Shown here piece after piece: positions 24,360 to 36,337 of a stretch of 64,000 nucleotides of DNA. Both the position numbers and the translations under genes were made by a program. Positions within the stretch are counted from its first letter, which is position 1, and the number at the start of each line of letters is the position of its first letter. Under the pieces are notes generated by a model. The model saw nothing but the letters and a program-made list of their open reading frames with translations. It made no database searches and had not been told where the DNA came from. The DNA comes from Apostichopus japonicus (Eukaryota; Echinodermata; Holothuroidea; Aspidochirotida; Stichopodidae), in NCBI RefSeq assembly GCF_037975245.1, contig NC_092577.1:22160398-22224397 (forward strand), in the 5' to 3' direction.

Positions 24360-27017
24360 TTAATTGTGTTATGATCTTATGCAGGTGTATTTCTCGCGTG
24401 TAGTCATTGGGTCAAAGTCGTCGAAAAGTTTGCGTACTTCGGCACACAGATTGAGCATAGCGCCATCTCTCCAATTTAGTAGTAGTAGCTGCCGTTTTAG
24501 AGGTAGTGACAGAGCCTTATATACAGAGAGTTACGACAACTGAAATTTGGGCGCCATTTTGGGGCCAAATGGGCAACATACAGTATGTGTGGGAATGGGC
24601 ATTCAAGGTGGATAGGGGAATTTTTCGATGGCATTGTAGAAGTGTGAGCGGGATTCTGGGTTTTATTTTTGTTGTGGTGCTTTTATGCGCCGAGGCTGTG
24701 TAAGTAGGGCGTCGAGTGTCGAACGGGAGGGGAGGGATTGGCTGCGCTCAAGTTCAAGGGGATGAGGTTGGCACATTTGGAAGTCCAAATTCAACAGTTG
24801 ATATTCTGGTACGGTAAAATTGTATTATGACTGGTAATATATCATATTGTAACACATATTGCACAGTTGCGGAATAATGTACATTCTTCCATTGTTGCCA
24901 TGGTAACCAAACAAAGCCTGTGATTGGTAAAAATTGGGATGAACTGTAACTTGAGCTAGCAATGGCTGATGAAGTTGATATTTGAACATGTGACTGGTAC
25001 TGACATGGTGCACAGAATCATGAAGCTAGGTCTTTGAAAATTGCTTGGTATGGTAACTAAATGGACCAATCACATTTTGTCTGTGTTCAAAATTTAGAGC
25101 GCAGGGTTAAAGGTGACATGTGGGGCAGGGGAGGGGGATTGTTTCGGGGTATCACAATTGGTCTCGTCGGTCAGATATGCCACGTCGGGGAAAAAATGAA
25201 TGAATCCCTCCCTCTCCTCCAGGTTCAGAGAACGTGGTCGGTTCCTGGAGTACGCTGGCATCAGTCAGATGGGGGCCTGTAGGAGGGAAATATTGATGCT
25301 GAATTTTATTCAGTGATAGGCCCCGCAACTTTAATATATATACACCAGGAAACTAACCGGTAGTTCGAGTGTGGAGGGGGGGGGGAATTTTTAGTTGCAC
25401 ATTACCCAAAATAGCTATGAATACTGTACATTTAGATTGGAACACTCCCAGAACAGTATGACATTTAGGCAGGCATGGGGGGAGGGGGGTTGCCTCTACC
25501 CACCAGCCAGGTCGGTCAGAATAAATTCTCAGTGACAGACGTCATAGAAGATGAAATTTGCTGCAGTTACTCTTCTGACCTTGGTTTTGAAAAAGAGGAG
25601 TGGGTGGGCAGTTCTATAAGTGTTATACCGTGGCAGTTGGAAGAAGGTTCATAAGGCTTCATCACAGAAGCCTAGGCTGAATATTTCTCACTCAGCCACT
25701 GTCACAATGTGGGTATGACCTAATTTTATTTCAAATGTATGAAATACGAATCATAAATTGCAGCTGACAGGACTTTACCACCATAATATGACCCAAACTG
25801 GGTGCTGTAAGGAATTTACACTAATCTGGAACTCACATCGCAAACATATGGTATATGTAAGTATGATATTTCAGCGTTATGAGAACTAAGCTGCTGCTGG
25901 AATTTGAAAAGATCTACTTCAGAATATTTTTGTATGAGAGTCAGGCTTTTATCTACGAATTTTATGTCTAATAACTTGAAAAAGCTGCATCTATATACTA
26001 TAGGATCCAAAAAGTCCGAAATTCTTCAAAATACCAATTGTGCCTCTATTACTAGGCATGGGCTTCTATTATTAATGGATAAGGTAATCGTGACCAGACA
26101 ACACCCCGGACAACCCCCGCCCCCAACAGAAGCATAAATGTTGCCAGAAGTCGAAAATTAGAGTCGTTTTTTGAGGGGGGATTGCCGGGGGGGGGGAGTT
26201 GCCCGCCAACCACGGTAAAATGATAGGCCTAGGCTCAGTCAAATTGAATTTCCTGGGTTATGTCCTCTTTTGCTTGGAACTGCCTGGTTGTAAGAATATG
26301 AATTAGGATCTGTATACCGTACCTATGTATGACATGGACAAACATGATTCCTGAGCCTAATTAGGCCTATGGTTTCCAGTTGACTCTGTTATTTTTACCT
26401 GCTATCCTCTAACAGGACACAATGTTCTAGGAAATATTTTTACCTAGCCTACAGTGATATTTTAGTAACCTAATTTTTCCATATTATTTCATAGAAGATA
26501 GTGGAGTTCTGGACCAGTTCAATTCAAATCATCAAGTGCAAAGCAGAATGATTAATCATTTCAATGGTCTGCCAGATCGCCACCCAAATTTTCCTAAATA
26601 ATAATCCAAACAAGCTCATGACTCAATGGAGCCAAGCAGTTTTTCATTAGGGGGCTAGGCTAGCCCTTGGTGCTTTGTATTGCACACTGTGCTTCGTAGA
26701 TCCCCGATTTGTCTTGCCACGCTGGAGCCTTCAATTTAAGGAATATACTCACTAAACTTTGCAGAGATATTTTTATGCACATCCCAACATCGCAACTCTC
26801 TTCATCAGAACTTGTTAAAAATAGACCATTTTCATGCCTGAAATTTATGCTCTGTTTTCTGTGTTGTTAACTATGTGTGTATGTACGTACACTGCACAGT
26901 GCACCATACATAGCTGTAAGGACTGTGTGGTGTAACCCACAGTCCTGGTTATGGACTAGGCTAGGCCTAGTGATACGAATCTTAGTTCATTGTACTAGGC
27001 CTAGGTGAAGTACTCAC
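24360..27017. other. Upstream region of the integrase-core gene, no firm gene
   Basis: Mostly unique sequence with G-runs (25377-25387, 25478-25490, 26175-26200). A minus-strand frame at 26010-25816 ends at a good donor (TGCGAT followed by gtgagt, near 25834), but no acceptor or family match supports it as an exon. Confidence 0.35.
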
Positions 27018-27078
27018 ATCGCAAAGTTTGTGATTGGAGTTCGCCTTCCACTGAAGCCTGTTTACTTTCGCCTCCCAT
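27018..27078 (-). CDS. Possible first coding exon, unassigned
   Basis: An ATG in good context (A at -3, G at +4) opens a 20-codon frame, MGGESKQASVEGELQSQTLR, that ends exactly at a consensus donor, gtgagta. This looks like a first exon of a minus-strand gene, but no downstream exon could be linked. The upstream sequence, with a longer open frame to about 27333, may be 5' UTR or promoter. Low certainty. Confidence 0.3.
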
Positions 27079-27339
27079 GTTTTCCTCCGATCTGGGTTTG
27101 TTGGGAATCTGAACAGCTTTCACCCATTTTCGGGACGATTCGAACAGCCCCACGCTGAACAGCCAGGCATTCTGTGATGGCAGCGCAGATGTTGACTGCT
27201 CGAACGTACGTTGTTGTCGATCGCCAGAATTAGTTGGCCCAAAATGAGGCCATGAGGTCACGTGATCGAAAATTCCCGGACCCGAGTTGTCGCAACTCTC
27301 TGTATATAAGGCTCTGGGTAGTGGTATTGACATCAGTAG

Positions 27340-27680
27340 TAGTACGTGAATTTAGTAGTAGTACATGTTAAATTAGTAGTGGTACGTGACATTTTAGATG
27401 TAGTACACTTTGAATTAGTAGTAGTACGCGACATTTTAGATGTGCTACACTCCGAATTAGTAGTACGTGACATTCAAGATGTAGTACACTTCGAATTAGA
27501 AGTATTACGCGACATTTTAGATGTAGTACACTTTGAATTAGTAGTAGTACGCGACATTTTAGATGTAGTACACTTTGAATTAGTAGTAGTACGCGACATT
27601 TTAGATGTAGTACACTCCGAATTAGTAGTAGTACATGTCAAATTAGTAGTAGTACATGTGAAACTAGTAGTGGTACATGT
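27340..27680. repeat. 42-bp minisatellite, about seven to eight units
   Basis: Unit GAATTAGTAGTAGTACGCGA followed by CATTTTAGATGTAGTACACTTT, with shortened variants at both ends (GTAGTAGTACATGT-type 15-18 bp pieces). The period is a multiple of three and stop-free in one frame on each strand. It therefore creates a 124-codon plus-strand and a 69-codon minus-strand reading frame that I regard as repeat artefacts. Confidence 0.85.
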
Positions 27681-27699
27681 CACTGTGGTCCTTTTGGCG

Positions 27700-29894
27700 T
27701 TCCATAGATGTACCCCCTAAGATGGCACCCGTGTTGTAACCCCGGAAAGATGTATTCCCTGTAACTGAGATGTAGCCATCAATGATCGCACCCATGCAAT
27801 CCCAATTTGTTATCAGTTAAGAATTTCTGTCATGATCGCCCACCAGTACGGTACATATATGAGATCGCACGATAGTACATTAAGCAGGTTTATTTGAAAT
27901 CATATTCTTCCGAGTTTTCAGCAATGAGAGGTATATTAGTATAGGCCCACACTTTTGGTATATTAATAGAATTTTGATATCCGAATCGATTAAGACTTGT
28001 TCAATATACTATAATATAGCTACTGATATATATTCGTGAAGTGAACGAATGTGAAATTCTTTGTCTCCTATAACTCGGTCAACGCGTGTGGGGATTTGAA
28101 CGTTTTAAGTAGGAGCAACATTTTCCATTATATTTCATTAACCACCATATTATTGGAAACTTTTTAGTGATATTCCGGTAAGATTAATTGAGGGGGAGGA
28201 AGAAGGTCTAAGTCTTTAAATTGATTAAAGGCAATATGCCATCCTGTTCAACAAAAGCCTGCATGAAATTTCCACGTACAGAATGGTCACTTGAAAACCG
28301 GTAACGAATAAAAGGGGGGAAAGTGACCAGAATGTTTCCTCTTTAATCCTAGTTACTTTAGTGATAATCTTCGCGCAGGCATAGGCTATTGCATTAAAAC
28401 GATCAGCATACTTATTTTAGGTCGCTGAATTTTTATCTGTATGTTTAATGGTACTCGACAACATGGATAACGAATAAGCCTTCGCTCATTAAGAAAATAA
28501 TAATTATGACTGGTAGGAGGATGTATAAAGTTATACCCATTGTGTTCATGATCACAACGAGACCAGCGTATATTTAGTATCCTGGACACGCCTTATGTAT
28601 AACAAAGAGGTCGTTAGTTTATGAACTGAAAGAGATTGATCAAATTCAACGGCTATTTTTAGGGCCACTGAATAATCCGGAAAGAGCGAGCCTTTCTCCG
28701 TTAAACATGCATTCTGTGTCTGTGTCTATTTTGTATTAATTTGTTTTTACCCGTTTTCGTAACGTGCATATTCACTAAGGATAAATCTCCCAAAAAAAGG
28801 ATGTCTCCACTTGGACGGTCTAGTTTTATTTACGGTTAGTAGGCGCATATATTTAGGGAGATTAGATAGGAGCTTCATTTCGTCATGACAGACTGGTAAT
28901 GTCATGAGGGTAAAAGTGCATTGTTTAGATCACACCCTTAACTGTGATGAGCACGCGAGCACAAAATGAGTGACTCAAAGAGCAAAGAGCAAATGAGTGA
29001 CTCAAAGAGCACACCGTCAGCAAAACATAGTCGTTTAGATGAGCAACTGAGCACGTGCTCATATCAGAATAGGCCAAAAAAAAAACAAACAAACAAAACG
29101 GATGTCGCTTTGTTTTGGGAAATATTCTCGAAGGAAGTGATCGCCATTTATTCCTTAGTTTACCAATTCCTCGTCTCCCAGAAGCGCTCCAAATTTAACA
29201 AATGGAAACAATTTTTGTGTTGGCTGATCCATGATCGCCGCCCATGCCCGTGAGAAGTGCTGACTTGGTGAAGAAAAAGCTATGCCGTTTGAACACATGG
29301 GCAAAAAAGCGAAAGTAGCGATAACAAAATGATTATTTCCCACGTTAATTGTGACTGTATTTGAAATGATTAGTATTATTCATTTTTTCCAAACTACCTA
29401 TCAGATCATGAGGCAAATTTATCCTGGTGGACCTTTTAGCGAAACTGATTGCATTACTTAAGAAGTTCACATGGAGTCCCATAATCTCTGTTCACTACAT
29501 TTATGTTAACTTTCCGAACTTTATTACAGGCTTAGAAAAGAATTTTCAAAAATTGCCATTTTTTCATGGAAAATTTACTGACCTTGGCAAAGGTACCGGG
29601 TTGCACTTACTCTGGGACTACGTATGTATAACATTGTTGAACGATGGCAGCGTTGATGGCACATTTGGTTTATTAGTTATCAGCCAGTAATTACTTAACT
29701 GTTTCGATTGACTGAATATGAACAAGTAACAAGCATTTACCAAGCAGTCAACATAAGCCCTATTTCTCGTAGGCCCTACAAGAAATTCAGTTGCTCACAC
29801 TGTTCTCATTCAAGTCGCTGAGTTATGTTCCAAAATGAGTCAATGGCAGTCTGCTTGCACGCTTTCGCGCGGTCGGGTTGCTTGGCCAGCACCA
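27700..29894. other. Spacer with no gene seen
   Basis: Unique AT-rich sequence. A direct repeat (atgagtgactcaaagagca) occurs twice at 28966-29010. The plus-strand 95-codon ORF starting there shows no domain and is not called. Confidence 0.4.
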
Positions 29895-30500
29895 TCAGGT
29901 CACTGGGACATGCTCGTCCGCAACGAATTCTTCACAAACTTTAACGCCGAAAAGCTGCGCTCGCATGAGCAGGAAGTGACTGGCAGGGTGAGAATTAGCT
30001 GGTAGGAATGTGTCGAACATTCCCTTCTCCAACATGTGGAGAAAAATGCCTTGCATATCTGCAAGTATTGCGTCATCTACGGTGTCATCTTGTTCGAGAG
30101 TCCTGCAGAATAATCGGTTCTTGTAGATTATATCCATCTGCAGGTCCTTTGGATAAAACTACTGTAAACGAATTACCAACGCCTCCTTCTCAACGACAGG
30201 GCGAACAAGCTATTCCGTTGCCGACAGAAGTGGCACCGCATGCGAGCTGAATCTTGTCGCTAAGGCAGTAGTGAAACGATCTGTGGCATCGAAATACACC
30301 TCGATCTTCAACCGATCTTTGTCCGAGATCTGTGCCTCGTTACGCCACATCTCATCCAGTTGTCGGGAAACATTTCGTCGACGGCACCGGCTTTCATTGT
30401 ATTCGACACCGATCGATTCAACGACTGGTGACGCTTTGCCCCTGTAAGTGTGGAACTGCTGATCGGTACGCATGGACATTAGAGACTGTACCTGTGAGGC
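29895..30500 (-). pseudogene. hAT-type transposase remnant (uncertain)
   Basis: Two adjacent minus-strand open segments, 30479-30210 and 30137-29895, read like the region before the C-terminal dimerisation domain of hAT transposases (ZMYM1/DUF4371-like). The first has a basic SRCRRRNVSRQLDEMW stretch, then IEVYFDATDRFTTALATRFS, similar to the family's V-Y-xx-A-D-R-xx-x-L-xx-RF pattern. The second carries a ...DDAILADMQGIFLHMLEKGMF helix. Stops separate the two pieces, and no DDE residues or W-xxx-xxx-hAT_C motif are present, so this is a fragment. Assignment rests on a short pattern and may be wrong. Confidence 0.35.
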
Positions 30501-30526
30501 TGTAGCAGCTATGACAAAATTTTATG

Positions 30527-30600
30527 ACACCTTTGACAAAATGGAGGGGGGGCTGTGCCCCCCGAGCCCCAATGGGCGCGACGCCACTGCATGGACGGCC
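30527..30600. mobile_element. Fragment of a G/C-tract MITE
   Basis: GGAGGGGGGGCTGTGCCCCC followed by GAGCCCCAATGGGCGCGACGCCACTG. The GCCACTG end resembles the right end of the 9400-9767 element (TACGCCACTG). Its other end is not evident, so it is probably truncated. Confidence 0.4.
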
Positions 30601-30899
30601 AGCTAAGGTCAAACAATCTCTGAAAATCATTTGCCGCTTTCTCTTGTACATTGACGTAAATGTACACCCAAGGGAGCCAACTCATCCATATTTTTCTGAA
30701 AAATCATTTTTTTGTATCACAAAATAATCTTTCACATATTTGACAGTGCCAATCACTGTGGGAAGAATGTTGATTTTCTTACAACTATAAATTTAACATT
30801 TTATCAAAATGAGCATTAAATTGAGGTAACGTGAAAATCGCCCCTTAACAAAACTTTAGAAATATCCAAATGAATTTGAATATCAACATTAATGAATTT

Positions 30900-33800
30900 G
30901 TTTTCAAAGAATTTCCAAATTCTCTGAAGAAAATTACAGTGATAAAACATGTTCTATTATTTCGAGATTAAGCAGGCAAAAAGTGCACATATTTGATGCA
31001 ACACTACCAATCTTTTGCAAATAATAATTTGTCGGGATGATTCTATGAAGAATACGATACTGAAACCAGCGAATGTAAATATCACTACTAGAGTTAAAAG
31101 GGACTGTAGAATACAAGGCCCAATCCGCACTAGTGACTAAACGATTCTGTCCATTTGAGGTAATATTTATGTAGAGTACTAGTTGTTAAATAAAAGACAC
31201 AGTTCAAGATATTGATTTGCAGTTTAAGACAGTACGGTGTACTCGTTTTACTTATAACTTGGACGCCATATTTACTAACTGATTATGGCACGCCAAGTGT
31301 GTAATATATGTTTAGGACTATGGAACGCGAAGTGTATTACATGTTTATTACGACACTACAATTTACACGGGCGGTATTAAGAATACAGGAAATGATTGTA
31401 GACATATTTACAATCAAAACTACCCATATTCATTACAGGCATCTGTAATACTTCGCAGCCTGGTTTTTACAGACCGAATAAGGCCATGTTATTCCCATTG
31501 GTATTGATGGGATACTTGTCAATAAAGTGAATGAAAGGAAGAAAATGTCCGTTTTCATCAATCAAGTCACCAATGAAAAGTACGCCATGCAGCGCCCAAT
31601 GACAAAAACAACCGGGAAATCCCCTATCGTCACCAGGGAGATATTCCAAATTGGCAGACTACAGATAAGCGAACCATCCACATGAGGTGAATTAAAAAAT
31701 TATTCAGGTATAACCAAGTGGAGTACAAAACATCTTTCCAGAATGGATTGTCAACACGTCGGCTAACGAGATTAAGCCAACAATCACACATTCTTATAAA
31801 AATCTGCAACGTTAATCCCATACTTCTATAGAAGAATACACCTAGACATGGTGACTGGATTACGAAGAAATCTTTCAAATGTAGACACCTTTAAAGCGGT
31901 ACAGTGTTAAGCAAAATCCACCATTCTCAACCCTCCCTCGGGGTATGACTGGCAAATCTGATAACGACTAATCTTATGCGGCTTTTTCTTCCAAATGAAA
32001 TTGAAAAGCAAGGCACTAACGCCAGAAATAAAAACTTCTGTTGGCCTTGGGAGCGAAAGAATAAAATAATTGAAACAGGGAAGGATAAGAGATTGAACAA
32101 CAGCAACTCTATCCGACAGTCAAGTTTAGCCGAAATAGTGATGATAATATTCAACTTTATGAATGCGTTATTATAATTTCTGGGCCCGATCAGTTCTAGC
32201 TTAGTATTGAAAATAATCCCAAGCAAAACGGGACCACCTCTCCAGACTGTGAAAATACAGCGTGGACTCTTTCAATGATCCTATACTAACCAGTAAAGAT
32301 TTTTTCAACTTGAGATTCAAGCCAGAGATGGAACGAAATTTTTTAATTTCATTGACGAGGCTGCAAAAAGAAACCTCATCTGGGTGAATGAAAAAGGTGG
32401 TATCAGGTGGTACTGCGCCAACTTACATTCCCTGTCACCGATAGTTATACCACAAATACTCTTGTCATTGCATACCAGTTGATTTAAAAGTTCAGCACAA
32501 AGAATAAAGAGATAGGGAGACAGGGAGACCTAAGGGAAAACCCCGCGTGACAAAGCCGTTCACTATAAATCGAGGTCGTGGCTTCATCATAAAAAGCATC
32601 AAACCAACGGAGAATAGAAGGACCAAAGTTGAACAAACTAAGAACCTGTCTAATAAAACAGAGAGAAACACTGTCAAAAGCTTCTTCAAAATCGATTGCA
32701 AATACAAAATCTGGGCTAGGGTCCTCAAGGTTAAACACTATGTCATAGATAGTACGAATGCTATCTATGTATCTACCCTTAATGAAGCCACTCTGATCCG
32801 GGGAAATGAAGTCGCAAATAAACTTTCTGACACGATTAGCTATACAAGAAGAGGCAATCTTATAAGAAACATTCAGTAATGAAATTTGCCGCCCAATTAC
32901 GAATCCAAAAATGTCCAATTTCATTGCAGAAAAATTAATAGAATTCCACTGTGAACCCATCAGATCCTGGTAATTTATTTTTCATATTTTTTAAATTGTC
33001 ATATACCTCTACATAATCCAAGGGGCCTTCCAAGTTAATCATAACAATAGAAGAAAGCTGTTGAGATTACAGTGACTAAAGAGGTTTTGTGAGCTAGCAT
33101 CATCCAAAGTATTATCGTTACTACTATAGAAATCCTTATCAAAATTATATACCTCATCCTGTATACCTCCACTGTCACTTACATCTTTTACCTTGATGAT
33201 TATTAATTTTACAAATTAGTCTAATACAAATTAATCTATTGACATAATTACGTTTTCCCCAATAAAGAAAGGATTTTTAGGTTTTTTTTCCCCATCTTCA
33301 ACCCACTGCATTCGAGATCTCACTAAATTACCCTTAAATCGTTTATCTCTCAACTCCTGAAGATCTTTTCCTAATGTATACAAATAATGACCCAGACTAA
33401 TGTCACGTGAATAAGCCCTTTCAACTCGTTAAATTTCTCTCAAAAGATATTCATAAAGATATTCTTTTTGAATGACGAATAAGAAATAGTTTTGCCCCTA
33501 ATATTCATGAGCAATGTTTAAAAAAACAGTTCATGAGTAATATTGCATTAGACCTCATTTTTGGGAATATCCAACAGCTCATCACAATTATAAAGAATAC
33601 AGGCATATTGAAACACTGTGTCATCTATTACTGTTTTACCACACTACTATACTGATCATCCATCAGTTATGAGTTGTTGAATTTCCAAAACCCTGTTCCC
33701 GTAACAATCGGATTAATTCTTAAAGAAGCATTTACCATCGAGTGATCAGTTCTATAATTGAAAAGCAATTGAAAAACCCCGAAGACACCAAGAAATAATC

Positions 33801-34170
33801 CAATCGACTTTGTTTCAACGGAGTTTTTTGGTCTCCAAGTATGCCTCTTAACACCCGGATGGGAAGTCCGCCACACATCAAAGATATTATAATCATTCAT
33901 TAAATTGAGAATAGCATGGCGTGACTGGGGGATATTGACGTCCAGGTAATTGCACCAATCGAGAACAACCCCCCGGGAGTTACTACAAAACCTGGGGCAA
34001 TGAAACACTTAAAGATCCCCATTGTTGGGAAATATCATCCAACATTAATTAGCGAGTCCCAATGAATATCATGAAGACAATAAACATGGCTACCATTACG
34101 CTTCATTGGGTCATGTAGTCCTCTACAATTCATAGATGAAATTGTCAGTTCCCCTGCCATTCGTTTAAAG
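30900..34170 (-). pseudogene. Decayed L1-like LINE, ORF2 (endonuclease and reverse transcriptase remnants)
   Basis: Reading from 34170 leftwards: an endonuclease start with SSMNCRGLHDPMKR, then NDYNIFDVWRTSHPGVKRHTW, a deleted middle, and YRTDHSMVN (SDH-like motif). An RT fingers/palm segment in about 32960-32484 carries RQISLLNVSYKIASSCIANR, PDQSGFIKGRYI and FVFAIDFEEAFDSV. A thumb/C-terminal stretch to about 31470 has TPREGGLRMVDF-like sequence. A zinc-binding segment at 31116-30934 reads RILHRIIPTNYYLQKIG, then CTFCLLNLEIIEHV. Many stops and indels, and the YADD box is not seen. Belongs to the L1/Tx1-type non-LTR group by motif order. Non-functional. Confidence 0.85.
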
Positions 34171-34389
34171 TCTCAATATCATCCATTGGATAATAATCCA
34201 TCTGTCGACAGAACCTTCCAAGAGCATTTTGAAAATAAATACTTACAGAAATATCCATCACACAAACAGCAGCACGAGATATCTCGGAAAACTCGTAGCA
34301 GAACTGATATTATCCGTATATCGAATCAGTTTGTAACCCTCTGCATAGTTCCATTCTCCATTAAAACCGTAATATAAGGTGGTAACGAC

Positions 34390-35090
34390 CAAGGGATGTA
34401 GGCATGCTTCACGCCGGCCCTGTGGTGTATGACAGGAAGTTGCTCCCCCAGCGATTTTCGGGTATCTCGAATAGAAACGGATACGTCGTCATAAACAGAA
34501 ATCTTTCCGCCCCGGTAGCGTTTTGTTTTCCCAGGACGAACGTGGGTTTCAGGTTTTCAGGAATTTACAAATTCGTTTGAAATCAGAGTTATGGTTTAGA
34601 AAGTGCTTTAAGGATACAGTTTCTAGGAAATTGCAGGATTTGGGGTGAAAAGTAGGAAAAAAGATTCAGAACATGTTTTTGCAAAAAGCGTCACATGTTT
34701 GGAATCCAGGGATTTGATTGGCCGATGCCCACGTTCGTGCTGGGAAAAAAATTACGCGCCCCGGTATCGCTGGTCTTTCAGTTTGGAAGGGGCCGCTCTC
34801 AAAACCTGATCCCGATCTTGAGCTCGCACAAAACCAACATGAATTGGACTTGGTTTACCATCTGCCCGACTCCCATCTATCCGTCTACCAGTGCGGTGGA
34901 CCCGTTCCAACTCGAAATCCCCAGCTTCCATCACCGTAGAGAGTATATCTTTAATTAAATGCTCCGTAGATTCTTCAGGAGCTTCTGGAACTGTATGGAA
35001 GATTAGATTATTCCGTCTAGTACATAGTCCTGTACATGTTCCATATAGTATTGGATGACGCCCTACGTTGAGCCAATATAGAAACAGAGT
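34390..35090 (-). pseudogene. LINE ORF1 remnant (L1 ORF1p RRM/CTD-like), split by a MITE
   Basis: Same strand as, and immediately upstream of, the decayed ORF2. The readable part near 35025-34755 includes NLIFHTVPEAPEES, DILSTVMEAGDFELERVHR and RDQVLRAAPSKLKDQRYRG. This is the ordered signature of L1 ORF1 (Transposase_22): E-LERVHR, then R-P-I-x-x-F-x-R, then K-V-L-R-A. The frame is broken by the 34518-34756 insertion and resumes with GGKISVYDDVSVSIRDTRK. The end near 34390 is frayed. It shows that the LINE once had two ORFs. Non-functional. Confidence 0.8.
34518..34756. mobile_element. 239-bp MITE nested in LINE ORF1, exact 10-bp target duplication
   Basis: CGCCCCGGTA is present directly on both sides (34508-34517 and 34757-34766). 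The ends are inverted: GCGTTTTGTTTTCCCAGGAC.. on the left, against CGTAATTTTTTTCCCAGCAC.. read from the right. Both continue into GAACGTGGG. No ORF. Its absence would make the flanking LINE ORF1 frame continuous at the RYRG-GKISV position, which confirms insertion after the LINE. Confidence 0.9.
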
Positions 35091-35301
35091 ATAGGCTTAG
35101 GCTGAATAGTATTACGTGATGGCAACTCTCTAGGATTGTAGCCGGTAGTTTTTCCATCGAACCGAAACTTAAAAATTAACGGAACAAATCAGTCCAGGAA
35201 GCAGGAAGGCAACTCCTCAAAAACGTAAAACGCGACAGTTCAACGGAGATACAAATCAATGAAATCTGAATACAAACGAGAGAACGGTCTCTTCACGTGC
35301 T

Positions 35302-36337
35302 TTACTCGAAGGCCGCCATCTTTTCTTTGTTTGAAGACTTGATAGATTCAGCACCAAGAATTTCAGCCATTTTTTTTAGCCCATGGCCCATTTTTCTTGC
35401 TAAAGAAGGTATTTCAAATTCTTGCAAGTCATCTATGAAAACAAAAAACGCTTTAACCCCCTCAATGACAACATCAAAGAACTTTGGGTTAATGAGATCC
35501 TTTGCTGACTTTACTTCAGGGTTCATCTGCATTGTTGCCTTTAGAAGTCGCCCAGTTCCCTTATTTTTTGGCAAATATATTGGTTGCCCTGTTTTAAGTA
35601 GCCGGCACCAGTTTACGTAGTACATGCCAAATAGGCAAAGAATAGCATCTTACCTGATTAATGCTGTTAGTTCATCAATGCACATGTTGGCCAGAAAATC
35701 TTTGTCTTTGAGAAGCACACTTATGAACGGGGTTTGCTGCATTTTGGTGCTGCGTATTTCTTCGGAGCTTACTTTTAGCACAGGTTTTTCGATGTCGCCA
35801 TAAATGTCTCCTTTGCATAATAACCTAGGCAAGATGGACATGGGACAAATTCAGATTGATCTCTGGAAGTACTTGCCTCAGGTCTTTTTTACACTAGCAA
35901 ATCACCTTCTCCCTTTTCCTAAAATACTATAATGGTGTGCATGCTCACTTTTTTGGGCGAATTTCAGCTATGATTTCGCTTCTCTGTTTAAATAGTTTGG
36001 GAAGCAAAGAGGCCTTTTAGGCTAAAGGTTGGTCACTGTGCTTATTTTCTAAATGTGGGGGCAATGTGGTAACTAATTTTTGGGGAAAACAAACAACTGT
36101 TTCCTGTTCCATTTTCTCTTCAATGTCTACACATCTCATGAATTGGATCATCCTCTTCATCTTCATCATTACTTGAATCATTACTTCATTGTCAGAATCT
36201 TGACTGTAGTCAGGATGAACATCTTCAACTTCTGAATCTGATGAACTACTTTGCACCTCAATGTGCGGGTTCAAATAAGCAAGAGTCTTCAGCCGATTCT
36301 TAAAGAAAGAAATTTTATGTACAAGAACATAAGTCAA
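35302..36337 (-). pseudogene. Fragment of a repetitive zinc-finger-like protein family
   Basis: Three minus-strand pieces in order: 36337-36017 (acidic SSSSDSEVEDVHPDY and a degenerate finger QKLVTTLPPHLENKH), 35841-35650 (KPVLKVSSEEIRSTKMQQ.., ending AATCAG before gtaagatg), and 35625-35302 (NWCRLLKTGQPIYLPK, SAKDLINPKFFDVVIEGVKA and IPSLARKMGHGLKKMAEILG). The order matches a multi-copy uncharacterised family known from fish and invertebrates, in which a C2H2-like H-L-xx-xH segment precedes a region with S-L-A-x-K-x-GH-x-L-K-K. The last piece stops after KMAAFE, where the family normally continues. The middle join does not keep frame cleanly. Treated as a partial or decaying copy. The function of the family is unknown. 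Confidence 0.45.

Noticed and set aside
25816-26010. Minus-strand frame ending at a consensus donor, similar to that at 27018
   Set aside because: The phase differs from the 27018 exon, and no acceptor or family match was found; donor similarity is likely chance.
28966-29253. 95-codon plus-strand ORF beginning MSDSKSKEQMSDSKS
   Set aside because: A short direct repeat gives it a tidy start, but there is no domain, no splice context and a poly-A run within it.
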